DNA of 64,000 nt. It comes from Plesiocystis pacifica SIR-1 (GTDB lineage: Bacteria; Myxococcota_A; Polyangia; Nannocystales; Nannocystaceae). The first letter of the stretch is position 1; every line of letters starts with the position of its first letter. The stretch lies in the NCBI RefSeq assembly GCF_000170895.1, contig NZ_ABCS01000016.1, positions 79,061 through 143,060 on the forward strand, given 5' to 3'. The notes below the pieces were generated by a model. That model made no database searches. It was given only the letters and a program-made list of their open reading frames with translations, and had not been told where the DNA came from. Positions 18,376-28,268 of this stretch are shown here, piece after piece. The translations under genes and the position numbers were made by a program.

Positions 18376-19278
18376 ATGACCACCCGCGGTCTCTCTGTGC
18401 TCACCGCTGCCTTGGCTTTCACGGCTCTGACCCTGGCCGCCTGCGGCCCCACCTCCAACAAGAACGAGCCGCGTCGCGTCAGCCGCAACGCGACCCTGGA
18501 CAGCGACGCCCCGAGCTCGCTGTCCAACGTGGAGTTCGTCGAGAGCGAGCGCGACGGCGACCCGGCCGTGGTCGGCTGCGCCGACGGGCAGCGCGAGGGC
18601 TTCGCAGACCTCAACAAGTTCCCGACCATCGCCGGCTGCCTCGGCGTGTGGGACGGCGAGATGAACCTGCGCAAGGGCAAGACGAGCAAGACCTGCGGCG
18701 ACGACCTCGACGTGTGCAGCTCGCCCGCCGACGTGTGCGCCCCGGGCTGGCACCTGTGCGCCCGCAACGGTGACTACCACGACCTCGCCGATCGCATCAG
18801 CGACAAGCAATGCCTCGAGGACGCCGGCCCCGGCAAGTTCGTCGCCGCGATCAGCCACGTCAAGAAGAAGGGCGAGTGCCCCGACCCGCCCGCCGACAAC
18901 ACCCGCTACCCCTGCCTCGACGAGGGCTTCGGCGCCGAGCCGGTGTGCTGCGGCGAGGGCTGCCGCGTCGGCGGCTGCAAGAACGCGGTCTGGGAGGGCA
19001 ACACCGCGATCTCCGTGGGCAAGGCCGAGGGCTGCTCGACCGTCAGCTCCGAGCGCAACGGCGGCATCTTGTGCTGCAAGGACGCCGACTCGGCGCCCCG
19101 CCCTGCTCCGGTCCCCCGCCCCTCCGTCGAGCCGGCCGCGACCGGCGGCGGCACGGCGGGCACTGGCGGTGACGCGCCCGCGGCCGACACCGCCCCGAGC
19201 GACGCGGCCAAGCCCGCGCCGGCCAAGGTCGAGGGGCCCCGGGACGCCGCTGGCGGGCCGGCCAAGAAGGACGGGTAA
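18376..19278 (+). CDS. Cysteine-rich lipoprotein, hypothetical
   Basis: A 300-residue lipoprotein with lipobox LTLAAC near residue 22. The middle region is cysteine-rich (about 60-230: VVGCADGQ, IAGCLGVWDG, KTCGDDLDVC, DVCAPGWHLCARNGD, VCCGEGCRVGGC, ILCCKDAD). Spacing such as CAPGWHLC and CCxxxC resembles secreted disulphide-rich domains of myxobacteria. The last 70 residues are a Pro/Ala/Gly/Thr linker. The start is fixed by the lipoprotein signal. It ends before a shared terminator at 19312-19348. Confidence 0.75.
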   Translation: MTTRGLSVLTAALAFTALTLAACGPTSNKNEPRRVSRNATLDSDAPSSLSNVEFVESERDGDPAVVGCADGQREGFADLNKFPTIAGCLGVWDGEMNLRKGKTSKTCGDDLDVCSSPADVCAPGWHLCARNGDYHDLADRISDKQCLEDAGPGKFVAAISHVKKKGECPDPPADNTRYPCLDEGFGAEPVCCGEGCRVGGCKNAVWEGNTAISVGKAEGCSTVSSERNGGILCCKDADSAPRPAPVPRPSVEPAATGGGTAGTGGDAPAADTAPSDAAKPAPAKVEGPRDAAGGPAKKDG

Positions 19279-19310
19279 GCCCGCCGGCCCAGCCTCCCCG
19301 GGCCAGGCAC

Positions 19311-19349
19311 AAAAAAAGAAGTCGCCCGAATGGGGCGACTTCTTTTTTG
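19311..19349. terminator. Bidirectional intrinsic terminator
   Basis: A 16-bp stem, AAAAAAGAAGTCGCCC/GGGCGACTTCTTTTTT, with a 5-base loop. It has A- and T-runs on both sides and serves both convergent genes (18376-19278 and 19373-20263). Confidence 0.95.
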
Positions 19350-19372
19350 CGTCCGGCTCAGCCGGAGACCCA

Positions 19373-20263
19373 CTACAGGTAGTTCTCGACGTAGAACAGC
19401 GCCTGGTAAGCGTTGTCGTTGGGCGTCGGGTACTTCCAGTACTCGACCTTGAGCTCGGGATCGAGGAGGAAGATGAAGGGGTACTGGCCGCCGTTGAACA
19501 GGTTGCGGACGCCCTGGGTGTCGTCCACGAACAGCGGGATCTTGGAGTCGGGGTGGCTCTGGTACCACGACTGCGCGTCGCCCAGCGCAGGCGCGCCGCC
19601 GCCGGAGTTCTCGACGATGAAGGTCACCCACCAGATCACGAACTCGTCGACCTTTTCAGGCACCGAGGGGTAGTTCTGCTCGAAGTAGGCCGTGGCGTCG
19701 TTGGGCACGCCCGCGACCCAGTCGGCCAGGTTGTGGCAGGGCCCGCACCACATCGCCGACATGTCGACGAGGAAGAAGGAGGGCTGGCCGTCCGCGTTGT
19801 AGTCCGAGTTGGCGAAGTCGTAGAAGTCGACGAGGTCGCCGTGCTGATCGAGGAACTCGGCGCGCGGGAAGGGGCTGCCCTTGGCCGTGGTCGAGGTCCC
19901 GAAGCTGCCCTGCTCGAGCTCGTCCTTGTCGGGGTTGTAGGGCCAGTAGCCGTGGTAGATGCGGTCGCTCGCGTCGAGGGGGTCGGTGCCCTCGTTGACC
20001 TCCCAGCCGTCCCAGTAGTTGTCGTTGTCCGAGTCCTTGTCGTTGGGATCGGTGCCGAGCTCGGCCTCCTGGGCGTCGGTCAGGCCGTCCTGGTCGCTGT
20101 CGGGGTCCGCGGGGGTCTCTCCACCCTCGTCGGCTCCGTCGTCCGTGCCGTCCGCGCCATCCTCGGCGCCGTCGATGGGTTCCTCCTCCACGCACGCGAA
20201 GGCGGTCAGCGAGAGCGAAGCAGTCAGAGCGATTAGGGGGATTCGAGAGAACTTCACGGACAT
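19373..20263 (-). CDS. Lipoprotein with TSP3-type calcium repeat and thioredoxin-like domain
   Basis: A 296-residue protein. The signal ends at lipobox LTAFAC (Cys24). An acidic linker is followed by DSDQDGLTDAQEAELGTDP and DKDSDNDNYWDGWEVNEGTDP (about 54-97), two thrombospondin type-3 Ca-binding units. A thioredoxin-like domain then runs from about 140 with WCGPC at 172-176 and a conserved YPFIFLLDPE near the cis-proline region. It is probably an exported thiol-disulphide oxidoreductase held on the membrane by lipid. The start MSVKFSRIP is preferred over an in-frame upstream ATG at 20344 because it begins the signal peptide. Confidence 0.85.
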   Translation of the reverse strand: MSVKFSRIPLIALTASLSLTAFACVEEEPIDGAEDGADGTDDGADEGGETPADPDSDQDGLTDAQEAELGTDPNDKDSDNDNYWDGWEVNEGTDPLDASDRIYHGYWPYNPDKDELEQGSFGTSTTAKGSPFPRAEFLDQHGDLVDFYDFANSDYNADGQPSFFLVDMSAMWCGPCHNLADWVAGVPNDATAYFEQNYPSVPEKVDEFVIWWVTFIVENSGGGAPALGDAQSWYQSHPDSKIPLFVDDTQGVRNLFNGGQYPFIFLLDPELKVEYWKYPTPNDNAYQALFYVENYL

Positions 20264-20560
20264 CTCCAATGGTGGACTCGGGGCCAGCGACCCGAACGTC
20301 GGCGATAGTAACAGGCATCGCGACGAAATGTGATGGCGGTGCATCCGCCCTCTTCAAAAAGGTGGTGACCATTCGAAGGTGCGCTGATTGGTGTGGGTGT
20401 CCAAGCGCGACGCGTCATTGCCGACGATCGTTACTCACGAGCGCACTTTGCGTTGCTCGGGCCCGTAGCTGGAACAGTCGCGCCCCGTGCCGAGGGTCCT
20501 GCCGCGGGTCGTGCCCGAGTCGGAAGTCGAGTCCACACAGCGTGTACTCTGAGCGCATCC

Positions 20561-21454
20561 ATGAGCGCCGCGCCCCTCGACTCCCTCGCCGCGTGCCTCT
20601 GCGTCCTCGGGATTGCGGGCTGTCCTGGGCAAGAACCGGGTTCCGAGGACGATGCGCAGGGCGACGACTCGACGAGCGCCGATTCGGACCCCGGCTCTGG
20701 CGCGCCCGAGCTCAGCCTCGAGCCCGCCGAGGTCGCGTGGATCCTCGACTGGGAGGCGGGTCAGGCGAGCTTCGACGAGGAGACGGGGAGCTGGGAGGTA
20801 ACAAACGATCTCGGCTACGCGATTCACCTCGAAAGCGGCTGGGTCGCCAGCTACGCGGTCTCTCTGACCCCCTGCGCAGGTGCGCTGCCGGGCTCTCTCC
20901 CGCTGGAGTCGGGCCGGCGTAGCCGTGCGTCCCTAGCGACCGGCGACACCCTCGCCCGACCCCAGGGTGGACACCCCGGAGACACGGACCCCTCGGCCTG
21001 GGTCTTCGAGCTGTTCGAGCGCACCCACGAGCCCGGGCCGATCCCGACCTACGCCGACCCCCTGGCGATCGAGGGCGACGTCTACTGCGGCGGCCACTAC
21101 GTCATCGCGCCCTCGCTCGCCGCCGAGCAGGCCGCGATCCAAGACGGCGACGACGACCCCGAGCTCGTCGCCGCGTCCTTGTTCATGCGCGGGAGCTGGA
21201 TCGAGCCCGGGGGCACCGAGCCGGTGCCCTTCTCACTCCGCGACGAGCAGGCCTACGGCAAGCTCCACGACATCGCCGAGAGCTTCGAGATCGCCCCCAC
21301 GGCGACACCCGGTGAGCTCATGGAGGTCCGCCTCGTCCGGCACGTGGACGCGATCTTCGACGGCGTGGACTTCGCGACCATGAGCGACGCCGACGCGAGC
21401 TGGCAGGTCCTGCGCAACCTCACGACGCAGCTGCACTTCGAGGTCTCGGGCTAA
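20561..21454 (+). CDS. Putative lipoprotein, hypothetical
   Basis: A 297-residue protein. The N-terminus MSAAPLDSLAACLCVLGIAGC ends in a lipobox (Cys near residue 21) and is followed by an acidic Asp/Ser linker. The rest is a soluble domain with no family I recognise; VYCGGHYVIAPSLAAEQAA and LRNLTTQLHFEVSG are its clearest features. It is divergent from the thioredoxin-like lipoprotein and overlaps the convergent next gene by 4 bp at the stops. Confidence 0.7.
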   Translation: MSAAPLDSLAACLCVLGIAGCPGQEPGSEDDAQGDDSTSADSDPGSGAPELSLEPAEVAWILDWEAGQASFDEETGSWEVTNDLGYAIHLESGWVASYAVSLTPCAGALPGSLPLESGRRSRASLATGDTLARPQGGHPGDTDPSAWVFELFERTHEPGPIPTYADPLAIEGDVYCGGHYVIAPSLAAEQAAIQDGDDDPELVAASLFMRGSWIEPGGTEPVPFSLRDEQAYGKLHDIAESFEIAPTATPGELMEVRLVRHVDAIFDGVDFATMSDADASWQVLRNLTTQLHFEVSG

Positions 21455-22641
21455 AAGCGCAGCACCAGGCCGGCCTGGCCGCCTCGCTTGCCCACCCCGA
21501 AGGTGGGCGTCATCTGGAGCCGCGCGGTCTCGGGCAAGCCCCAGGCCTTCTTGAACGCGGCGTGGCGCTTCTTGGACACGGAGATCATCGCGCCGCCAGC
21601 CCCGAGCATGGCCAGGCCTGGCAGCAGCGTCGGCAGGTTGATGTGCAGCCCCGAGGGGTAGATGGCCAGCATGCTGATGCCGGTCAGGGTGAGCACCGAG
21701 CCGGCGCCGACGAGCACCACGCCCGCGCCGAGCAGACCGCGACCGTCCTCCGTGGGTCGATCGCCGAGGGCCCCGACGCCCTTGCGGTAGGTCGAGGGCG
21801 TGTAGCCGTCCATGCGCAGGCGGACCCCGGCGACGTCGGCCTTGGGCACGGACACGAGGGTCCCGTCTGCCGAGCGCGCGATCGCCAGCTCCGTCGGCGA
21901 CTGGGCCACGAGGGCGCCGGTGACCGACTGGCTGTTGTTCATGGCCAGGCTGATCTCGGTGTTCATCAGCCCCTCCCACAGCACCTCGCCGGTGAGCGAG
22001 AGGGCCTCGGGGCTCGGGGTGGGCGGCGGCGCGACCGTGGGCGCGGGCGCGGGCGCGGCTGCGGACTCGGCAGGGACCTCGCCTTCGGCAGGAGCCGGCG
22101 TCGCGCTGGGCTCGTCGGGCAGCGCGGGCGCGTCAGCCTCGAGCTCTCCCGTGACCACGGCGCCCGTCAGCGTGGGCGCCCCCGCGATCGCTGCCGTGGG
22201 CGCGAGCACCACCGGCAGCGCGGCTGCGGCCGCGAGCACCCGGATCCACCGACCCGCGGTCGAGCCCGAGCGCGCGAGGCCTTCGCCGATCACCACGCAC
22301 TCGCCGGCGACCTCGGACTCGATGCGCCAGTCCTCGGTGGACACAGCCGCGTCGGGGGTCCACGGCGCCAGGGGGATCCGCGCCCGGCTCAGGGCGCTGG
22401 TGTGGACCGCCACCGCCTCGCTCAGCTGCATCTGCGCGAGCTGCTGGCGCGCGATGTGATCGGCGATCATCAGTTCGCCGAGGGCGGTCGCTCGCGTCCG
22501 CGCGCGCACCTTGGGGTCGCGGGCGCAGGGGCGTTGGAAGTCGGCCAAGGTCGCGGCGACGGCCTCGGGGTGGGCCTCCCAGCGCGCGTCGCTGGCTCGC
22601 AGGTCGAGGCAGGGGGCTTGATCTTCGTGAAAGCGCGTCAT
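21451..22641 (-). CDS. Membrane protein, paralogue 2 of a tandem pair
   Basis: A 396-residue protein. The N-terminal cytoplasmic part has His/Asp/Arg-rich helices. A membrane segment near 132-155 is followed by a Pro/Ala linker, a small domain with SVTGALVAQSPTELAIARSADGTLVSVPKADVAGVRLR, two more hydrophobic segments (about 300-350), and a C-terminus ending GGQAGLVLRF. The upstream gene ends in the same ten residues and has the same order of parts. The middle domain (a short beta motif ending in VPKADV) resembles a sensor of membrane-transport type only loosely. RBS GGAGGAG; it lies 18 bp after the upstream copy. Function unknown. Confidence 0.7.
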   Translation of the reverse strand: MTRFHEDQAPCLDLRASDARWEAHPEAVAATLADFQRPCARDPKVRARTRATALGELMIADHIARQQLAQMQLSEAVAVHTSALSRARIPLAPWTPDAAVSTEDWRIESEVAGECVVIGEGLARSGSTAGRWIRVLAAAAALPVVLAPTAAIAGAPTLTGAVVTGELEADAPALPDEPSATPAPAEGEVPAESAAAPAPAPTVAPPPTPSPEALSLTGEVLWEGLMNTEISLAMNNSQSVTGALVAQSPTELAIARSADGTLVSVPKADVAGVRLRMDGYTPSTYRKGVGALGDRPTEDGRGLLGAGVVLVGAGSVLTLTGISMLAIYPSGLHINLPTLLPGLAMLGAGGAMISVSKKRHAAFKKAWGLPETARLQMTPTFGVGKRGGQAGLVLRF

Positions 22642-22659
22642 CTCGAGCTCCTCCCTCAG

Positions 22660-23836
22660 CTAAAAGCGCAGCACCAGGCCAGCCTGGCCGCCGTTGCGGC
22701 CGACGTTGATGGTCGGCGTGAGCTCGACCTTGGACATGTCCGGCAGGCCCCAGGCCTTGTTGTAGAGCGCCCGCTTTTTCTTGGCGCCGCGGACCAACAC
22801 CGCGCCGCCGATGACCGTCGCGGCCCCAGGCAAGAGCAGGGGCAGGGCGATGTAGAAGGTGTAGGGCGAGGTCGCCAGCAGCACCGTGCCGGCCAGGGCC
22901 GCCACGCCGCCGAAGCTCAGCATGATCGCCCCGCCGACGACCATGCCGCGCCCGGACTCGCGGGTCTTGGGCAGCTCGTCGCCGCCGCCCGCCGACTTCG
23001 AAGCTCCCGCGCCGGCGCTTGGCTTGACCCGGACGCCCCCGACGTCGGCCTTGGGCACGGCGACGATCGTCCCGTCGCTCGCCCGGGCCAGGGCGATCTG
23101 CCGATCCGACTGGGCCACGACGACCCCCGAGAGGGTCTGGCCGTTCTTCATGTCGAGGGTGACCCGCTTGTGGCTCAGGCCGTCCCAGACCGCGCGGCTC
23201 GTCAGCGAGAGCGAGCTCCCGGTCACCCGGGGCGCTGGCGCAGCCGCGGCTGGAGCCGGGTCCGGAGTCGTCGCGGGGTCCATGGTCGGCGCCTCCGTCG
23301 TGGCGGGCGTCTCGGGCTGGGCCGGCGCGTCCGTGTCGGCGGCGTCCGCCGCGGGGGCGGGCGCCGGGCCTTCGACCCCGCCCTCGCCCGCGTGGGCCAG
23401 GGTCGGCGCGAGGGCCAGGGGCAGCACGCTCGCCGCGATCACCATGCCCCGCCGGATCCGGACCGCCATCGCCACCAGGCCCGACGCCTCGACCTCCTCG
23501 GCCGAGGGCAGCAGCTCGGCCGCCAGCTCCTCGCGGTGGTTCCAGTCCGCCGTGGGCGGCACCAGAGGCTGCGGACCCACGGGGATCTCGAAGCGCGCCA
23601 GCTCGCAGCTGATGAACTGGCGCGCGAGCGTGCCTGCAGACGAAGAAGTCGCGGGCGACCCGATCGGCGACCAGCGCCTCGACCAGGCCCACGGCGCCCT
23701 GGACGGGCTGGGCCGACCGCGGGACGGGGCGGGCGAAGTCGGTCAGGGTCGAGTCGGCGTCGATCCACTCTGCCTCTCGGCAGCGCAGCGACAACGCGAG
23801 CTCGGGGGAAGTCTCGGGCAAGCAGTTGGCAGGCAT
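22660..23836 (-). pseudogene. Membrane protein, paralogue 1 of the pair, with a frameshift near 23630
   Basis: The C-terminal 306 residues (22660-23580) match the paralogue downstream along their whole length, with the same VPKADVGGVRV motif and GGQAGLVLRF end. The matching N-terminus (ETSPELALSLRCREAEW...LVADRVARDFF) is in a different frame that starts at ATG 23836. The frame must change around 23625-23650, where the paralogue reads on (AGTLARQFISCELARFEIP is the continued match). It is therefore split by a one- or two-base indel, or by a sequence error. A start at GTG 23580 would give a shortened protein. I would call it a broken gene or an error until resequenced. Confidence 0.6.
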
Positions 23837-23902
23837 GAGGGTCGTCCGACGGCGTCGTCGCTAGTCTAACGCGTCGCGGATCGGTTCAGGGTGCCGATGT
23901 GA

Positions 23903-24742
23903 TCATTCCCTGGCTTCGCCCTCGTGGCTGGAGAGCAGGCTCTGGGCCGCCGCCACCCGGGCGGACGCCTCGTGGGCGAGCAGGCGCGGCCGCAGGGCCC
24001 GATCGGTCTCGTTGAGCTTGGCCAGAAAACTCGCCGACAGGGCCTCGGCACGGTGGATGTGGTCGTAGAGCTCGTCGAAGACCTCGGCGAACTCGGCCTC
24101 GATGTCCGGCGTTGGGGCGCTTTTGCCCTGGGTCTTGTGCCGGGGCCGGACCGCCTCGATGGCCCCCTTTCGCTCCCCCCGGCCGAGCCAGCGCAGGACC
24201 TCGTCGATGGCCTTGTCCGGATCGTCGAGCAGGGACTGGTAGGAGCACACGTGGGCGGCGTAGCGCCGGGTGGCGATGTCCCGGAGCAAGGCGAAGTTGT
24301 CGACCCACCACTCGAGCGCCGGGGGCAGCTGCTCGCGGAACAGCTCGTCTTGCGGCTCGAGGCCCATCGCCTCGCGGTACATGGTCTGCAAGCGCTCGCG
24401 CGAGGCACAAAACTCCCGCCACTCGCGGACCGTGCCGACGACCCGATCGAGGTAGGCCAGGTCGCTGCGGACCAGCCCGGGGATCATCACCTTGACGGCG
24501 TGGAAGGTGGTTTGCTCCGGGAACAAGAACGCGCCGGTGAGCGGGTGCGGGTTGGTCCGGTAGTAGATGCCGCCGAGGAGCTGGGACTCCCAAAAGCCGT
24601 CGGGGTTGGCCTGGGCGATGAGCTCGCGCCAGTCCCCGGGGAAGGGCTCGCCGATGGCCTCGAAGCCGGCCCCGACGAGGATCTGCATCCACATGGAAGT
24701 GCCCGAGCGGGGCGTGCCTGTGACGACGAGCATCGCCGGCAC
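23903..24742 (-). CDS. Sulfotransferase-family P-loop protein
   Basis: A 279-residue protein. GTPRSGTSMWMQIL (9-22) is the PAPS-binding P-loop of the sulfotransferase family. The C-terminal half has helices around DPDKAIDEVLRWLG, a normal feature of the fold (the segment where the family reads D/E-P...L..L.FLG). It is a cytoplasmic enzyme that would move sulphate from PAPS to an unknown acceptor. No PAPS-making genes lie in the window. It stands alone between the paralogue pair and a divergent lipoprotein. Confidence 0.8.
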   Translation of the reverse strand: MPAMLVVTGTPRSGTSMWMQILVGAGFEAIGEPFPGDWRELIAQANPDGFWESQLLGGIYYRTNPHPLTGAFLFPEQTTFHAVKVMIPGLVRSDLAYLDRVVGTVREWREFCASRERLQTMYREAMGLEPQDELFREQLPPALEWWVDNFALLRDIATRRYAAHVCSYQSLLDDPDKAIDEVLRWLGRGERKGAIEAVRPRHKTQGKSAPTPDIEAEFAEVFDELYDHIHRAEALSASFLAKLNETDRALRPRLLAHEASARVAAAQSLLSSHEGEARE

Positions 24743-24849
24743 TCTACCCGAAGCGCGCGCTCCCTGGGTCCAAGGCGCGCCGACCGACCCCCGCCGAAGC
24801 TGGCCGAAGCGGTCGAAGTAGTCGACCTCGCCGGGCCTTCGCGCCTACC

Positions 24850-26076
24850 ATGATCCCCGTCGAGCTCGCCATGTCCACGCCCCCCCGCACCCCCTCCGCC
24901 TCCCGGGCCCGCGCCGGCGCCCGCACCCTCGTGGGCCTGAGCCTGCTCGCCCTGACCGCGTGCCAGCCCAAGGTCCGCTACGCCGACAGCGTCGACGTCA
25001 AATTCGACCTGCGCCTCAGCGACCGCTTCGACGACCGCCTCAGCCCGCCCTACGTCCTGGGCTCGAGCTTCACCGTCTACGTCTACGACCGGGCCGAGCG
25101 CACCGACCTCAACGGCTGGGAGCTGCGCACCAACGTGCCCGGGGTGATCACCATCGACGATCAGTTCATCGACGAGGAGGACATCAACGAGGACGACAAC
25201 TCGAACACCCGCTCCGACGTCATCGTCGCCGACGTGTTCGCGGCCGGCGAGGGCAGCGTGGTGCTCGAGGTCTACGACGACGCGGGGGCCTACGTGCGCG
25301 GGATCGAGGTCGAGGTGCTCCAGCCCGACGACTTCACCCTCCGCGCCGCCGGGCCGCTGTTCCTGCGCGACGAGGACCGGGCGCCCTCCGAGGTCGACGC
25401 GAGCCCCCAGGTGCTCAGCGGCGGCACGGCGACCTTCGAGGTCGAGTGGTACCGCGACGGGCAGCGCCTCTACGGCGCGGGCGCGCTGGAGCCGACCTCC
25501 GAGTCCGAGGGCGTGTCCGACCTGTGGTCGCGGCGGAACGTGCTCAGCGAAGACCGGGACTGGATGACCCTGACCGCGACCCCGGCCATGGGCGGCACGA
25601 TCGCCCCCGTCGATATCCGAGCCAACGGCGAGGTCATCGGCACCGTCGAGTTCGAGCTCGAGGACTCCGAGACCATCGACCACCTGACCCTCACCGGCCA
25701 GAGCGAGTCCGGGCGCGAGGACGACGACAAGCTCGTGGTCCTCGCCCAGGCCCTCGACGCCGACGACGAGACCATCTGGGGTACCGCCTTCGACTGGGAC
25801 CTCAACGGCGCCACCGAGCCCGGCGAGGGCGACCTGTTCCGCTACAAGTTCGAGCGCAGCAAGTGGTCCACGCTCGCGGCCAGCTTCGACGGCCAGCGGG
25901 TCGAGATGGACATCCAGGGCGTCGAGGGCGTCGTCGACTCCTCGAACAACAGCTTCGAGGACGGCTGCCTGTGCAGCGCCGAGGACCCCAAGGCGCCATG
26001 GGGGGGCAGCAGCCTCGCCCTCGGGCTCTTGGTCCTCGCCTACGCGCCCCTTCGCCGGCGCCGGCGCGGCGCCTGA
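24850..26076 (+). CDS. Surface lipoprotein with MYXO-CTERM-like C-terminus
   Basis: A 408-residue protein. The N-terminal signal carries lipobox LLALTAC (Cys near 37), and the body is beta-rich with repeated Asp/Glu-rich strands (several Ig-like or bacterial adhesin-type segments). The C-terminus has a Cys pair (DGCLCSAED), a hydrophobic segment (GGSSLALGLLVLAYA) and an Arg-rich tail (LRRRRRGA), which is the layout of MYXO-CTERM sorting signals. Having both signals is unusual. ATG at 24871 is an alternative start. It ends 3 bp before the convergent GT39 gene. Confidence 0.8.
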   Translation: MIPVELAMSTPPRTPSASRARAGARTLVGLSLLALTACQPKVRYADSVDVKFDLRLSDRFDDRLSPPYVLGSSFTVYVYDRAERTDLNGWELRTNVPGVITIDDQFIDEEDINEDDNSNTRSDVIVADVFAAGEGSVVLEVYDDAGAYVRGIEVEVLQPDDFTLRAAGPLFLRDEDRAPSEVDASPQVLSGGTATFEVEWYRDGQRLYGAGALEPTSESEGVSDLWSRRNVLSEDRDWMTLTATPAMGGTIAPVDIRANGEVIGTVEFELEDSETIDHLTLTGQSESGREDDDKLVVLAQALDADDETIWGTAFDWDLNGATEPGEGDLFRYKFERSKWSTLAASFDGQRVEMDIQGVEGVVDSSNNSFEDGCLCSAEDPKAPWGGSSLALGLLVLAYAPLRRRRRGA

Positions 26077-26079
26077 CCA

Positions 26080-28239
26080 TCACGGGACAGGCACGCGCAT
26101 CAGCGCGTAGTGGAAGTTCTCGTAGACCACCTCGATGCCCGGGCGCAGGTCCGCCGGGAAGTGGGCCGGGGCCCGCTCGGCGTGGCGCACCGTGGTCATC
26201 ACCCAGAAGGTCGAGCCCTTGCCGCGGTGGTCGTCGACGAACTCGCGCAGCTCCTTGCGGTTGGGCTCCATGGACACCCAGATCCGCCGCTTCGAGAAGT
26301 AGGTCTCGCCGCGATAGTAGAACCACCAGCTGAGCAGCTTGTCGCCCTTCTCGGCGTGGTCGAAGACGTAGCGCATGGCCGTGCGCTGGGACCAGTTCTC
26401 GCTCGTCGCCGGCAGGTAGTCGTCGATGACCCAGGCCGTCGTCAGCAGGCCCGAGAGCACCATCGCGGCCACGGCCGCCCGACCCTGGCGGGCGATCCAC
26501 AGCAGCAGGCCGACGACGAAGGGGGCGACGCACCAGATCATTCGACCGACCGGGGCCGCGCCCTTTCGCCACATGCCCGTGTAGAGGTAGGTGGTCAGGT
26601 GGGCGATCCAGGCCGGCTCCTCGAGGCACTCGCGCACGACCATGAAGGCGATCGCGCAGCCGCCGAGGGCGAAGGCCAGCACCGCGCCGAGGGGGAGGCC
26701 GAGGCCCTCTGAAGGCGCCGGCACCTCGCGGGCCTCCTCCGCTTGGCCATCCTCCTTCGCGGGCTTGGGCGGCGGCAGGAGCTGGTGCAGCCACAGCCCC
26801 ACGAGGGCCGCCAGCGGCGGCAGGCAGGGGACGAGGTAGTGGTAGTACTTGGTGACGCTGTAGGTGATCAGCCCGAAGCTGACGATGAACCACAGGGTCG
26901 CCAGGCGGTGGAGCTCGCGGGCCGAGTCGAGGGGTCGGCCGCTGGCGTCGACGGCCAGCTCGCCGTCACCGGGCTCGAGCTCCCGGCGTCGGAACGCGCG
27001 CATGGCCGCCCACAGCGCGGGCGGGACCACGGCCGACCACGGCAGCGCGGCCAGGCCCAGGGTGCGCAGGTAAAAGCCAAAGCCGCCCACGGCCTGGTCC
27101 TGCTCGCCCGAGGCGAAGCGCGCGAGGTTGTTGACCACGATGAGCTCGTTGACCCAGCGCTCCCCGCGGAAGATCGCCATGGCGTGGTGCCAGGGGAAGC
27201 AGGTGACCACGAACAGCACGACGCCGATGGCCAGCTCGCAGCGCCCGCGCCACAGCAGCGAGAGCCGCCCGCTGACCAACATGTGCATGAGGATCAGCAG
27301 GCCGATGATGCCCGGCCCGATCATCCCCTTGCCCATGAGCGACAGGCCGCCGGCGATGTAGACCACGCCCATCCACGCCTGGGAGCGCCGGCGCCAGCGC
27401 AGGGCGCGGACCAGGACCACGGCGATCAAGCCCCAGTAGATCCACAGCGTGCGCGCGACTTCGTGCAGGTCCGCCAAGGTCGCGGTCTTCTTGCGGTTCC
27501 AGCGGGTGACCTTGGCGATGGTGTCCGCGTCGACGACGTGCAGGTGCATGACCGCCAGGGGCACCACCGCGGCGACGACGAAGAGCGCGAAGAACACCCA
27601 CCACGCCCGGTCCATGGGGACCTCGCGCCAGCCCTTGCCGACGGTCTTCAGCTCCCGCTCGGGCTCGAGCCAGGCCATCGCCCACGCGACCATGGCCAGG
27701 GCCACGGGGCCGACGAAGAACATGTCGGTGACGGCCTGGCGGGTGAGGATCGCAAACTGGGGCATGGTCGCGAGCGCGGCCGCGGTCAGCACCCCGGCGC
27801 GCCAGTGGACCAGCCGACCCACGCACCAGCCCAGCGCGGCCAGGGTCGCGAAGCCCGCGAGCATGCTCGGCAGGCGCAGGGCGATCTCGGGGATCGGCGA
27901 GCGCACCATCTCGTCGGCGGCCCCCGTGCCCACGCCGAACACCTTGAAGCTCAGCGCCATGCACCAAAAAGGCAGGGCGTGCTTCGACGCGAACACGCCC
28001 TCGCGCTTGCCCTGGGGGCCGTAGCCCGGGCGCCACCACAGGTCCATGGGGTCCTCGCGGGCGACGATGTTGCGGGCGACCTCGCCGTAGTGGGTCTCCC
28101 ACGGGTCCCAGGGTCCGCACGCGCCGATCGACGCGAAGTAGATCGCCAGCACGACCATCCCCAGCATCACCGTCCAAAAGGTCTCGGGGCCAAGCTGGCG
28201 CAGACGATCGACGAGGGCGGCGCGGCGGGACTCGGACAT
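26080..28239 (-). CDS. ArnT/PMT-like (GT39) membrane glycosyltransferase
   Basis: A 719-residue integral membrane protein with about twelve hydrophobic segments. The first lumenal loop after TM1 carries the acidic motif [14 protein letters not shown], which matches the catalytic DE-type motif of dolichyl/undecaprenyl-phosphate sugar transferases (GT39/GT83). [17 protein letters not shown] and [16 protein letters not shown] are also family-like. It probably moves a sugar from a polyprenyl-phosphate donor to a periplasmic acceptor. The start MSESRRAAL is preferred over an in-frame ATG at 28392 because the extra residues are unconserved and basic. It is divergent from the dehydratase gene. Confidence 0.88.
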   Translation of the reverse strand: MSESRRAALVDRLRQLGPETFWTVMLGMVVLAIYFASIGACGPWDPWETHYGEVARNIVAREDPMDLWWRPGYGPQGKREGVFASKHALPFWCMALSFKVFGVGTGAADEMVRSPIPEIALRLPSMLAGFATLAALGWCVGRLVHWRAGVLTAAALATMPQFAILTRQAVTDMFFVGPVALAMVAWAMAWLEPERELKTVGKGWREVPMDRAWWVFFALFVVAAVVPLAVMHLHVVDADTIAKVTRWNRKKTATLADLHEVARTLWIYWGLIAVVLVRALRWRRRSQAWMGVVYIAGGLSLMGKGMIGPGIIGLLILMHMLVSGRLSLLWRGRCELAIGVVLFVVTCFPWHHAMAIFRGERWVNELIVVNNLARFASGEQDQAVGGFGFYLRTLGLAALPWSAVVPPALWAAMRAFRRRELEPGDGELAVDASGRPLDSARELHRLATLWFIVSFGLITYSVTKYYHYLVPCLPPLAALVGLWLHQLLPPPKPAKEDGQAEEAREVPAPSEGLGLPLGAVLAFALGGCAIAFMVVRECLEEPAWIAHLTTYLYTGMWRKGAAPVGRMIWCVAPFVVGLLLWIARQGRAAVAAMVLSGLLTTAWVIDDYLPATSENWSQRTAMRYVFDHAEKGDKLLSWWFYYRGETYFSKRRIWVSMEPNRKELREFVDDHRGKGSTFWVMTTVRHAERAPAHFPADLRPGIEVVYENFHYALMRVPVP

Positions 28240-28268
28240 CGCGGCTGCGGAGTGTACTCTGCCCGCCG

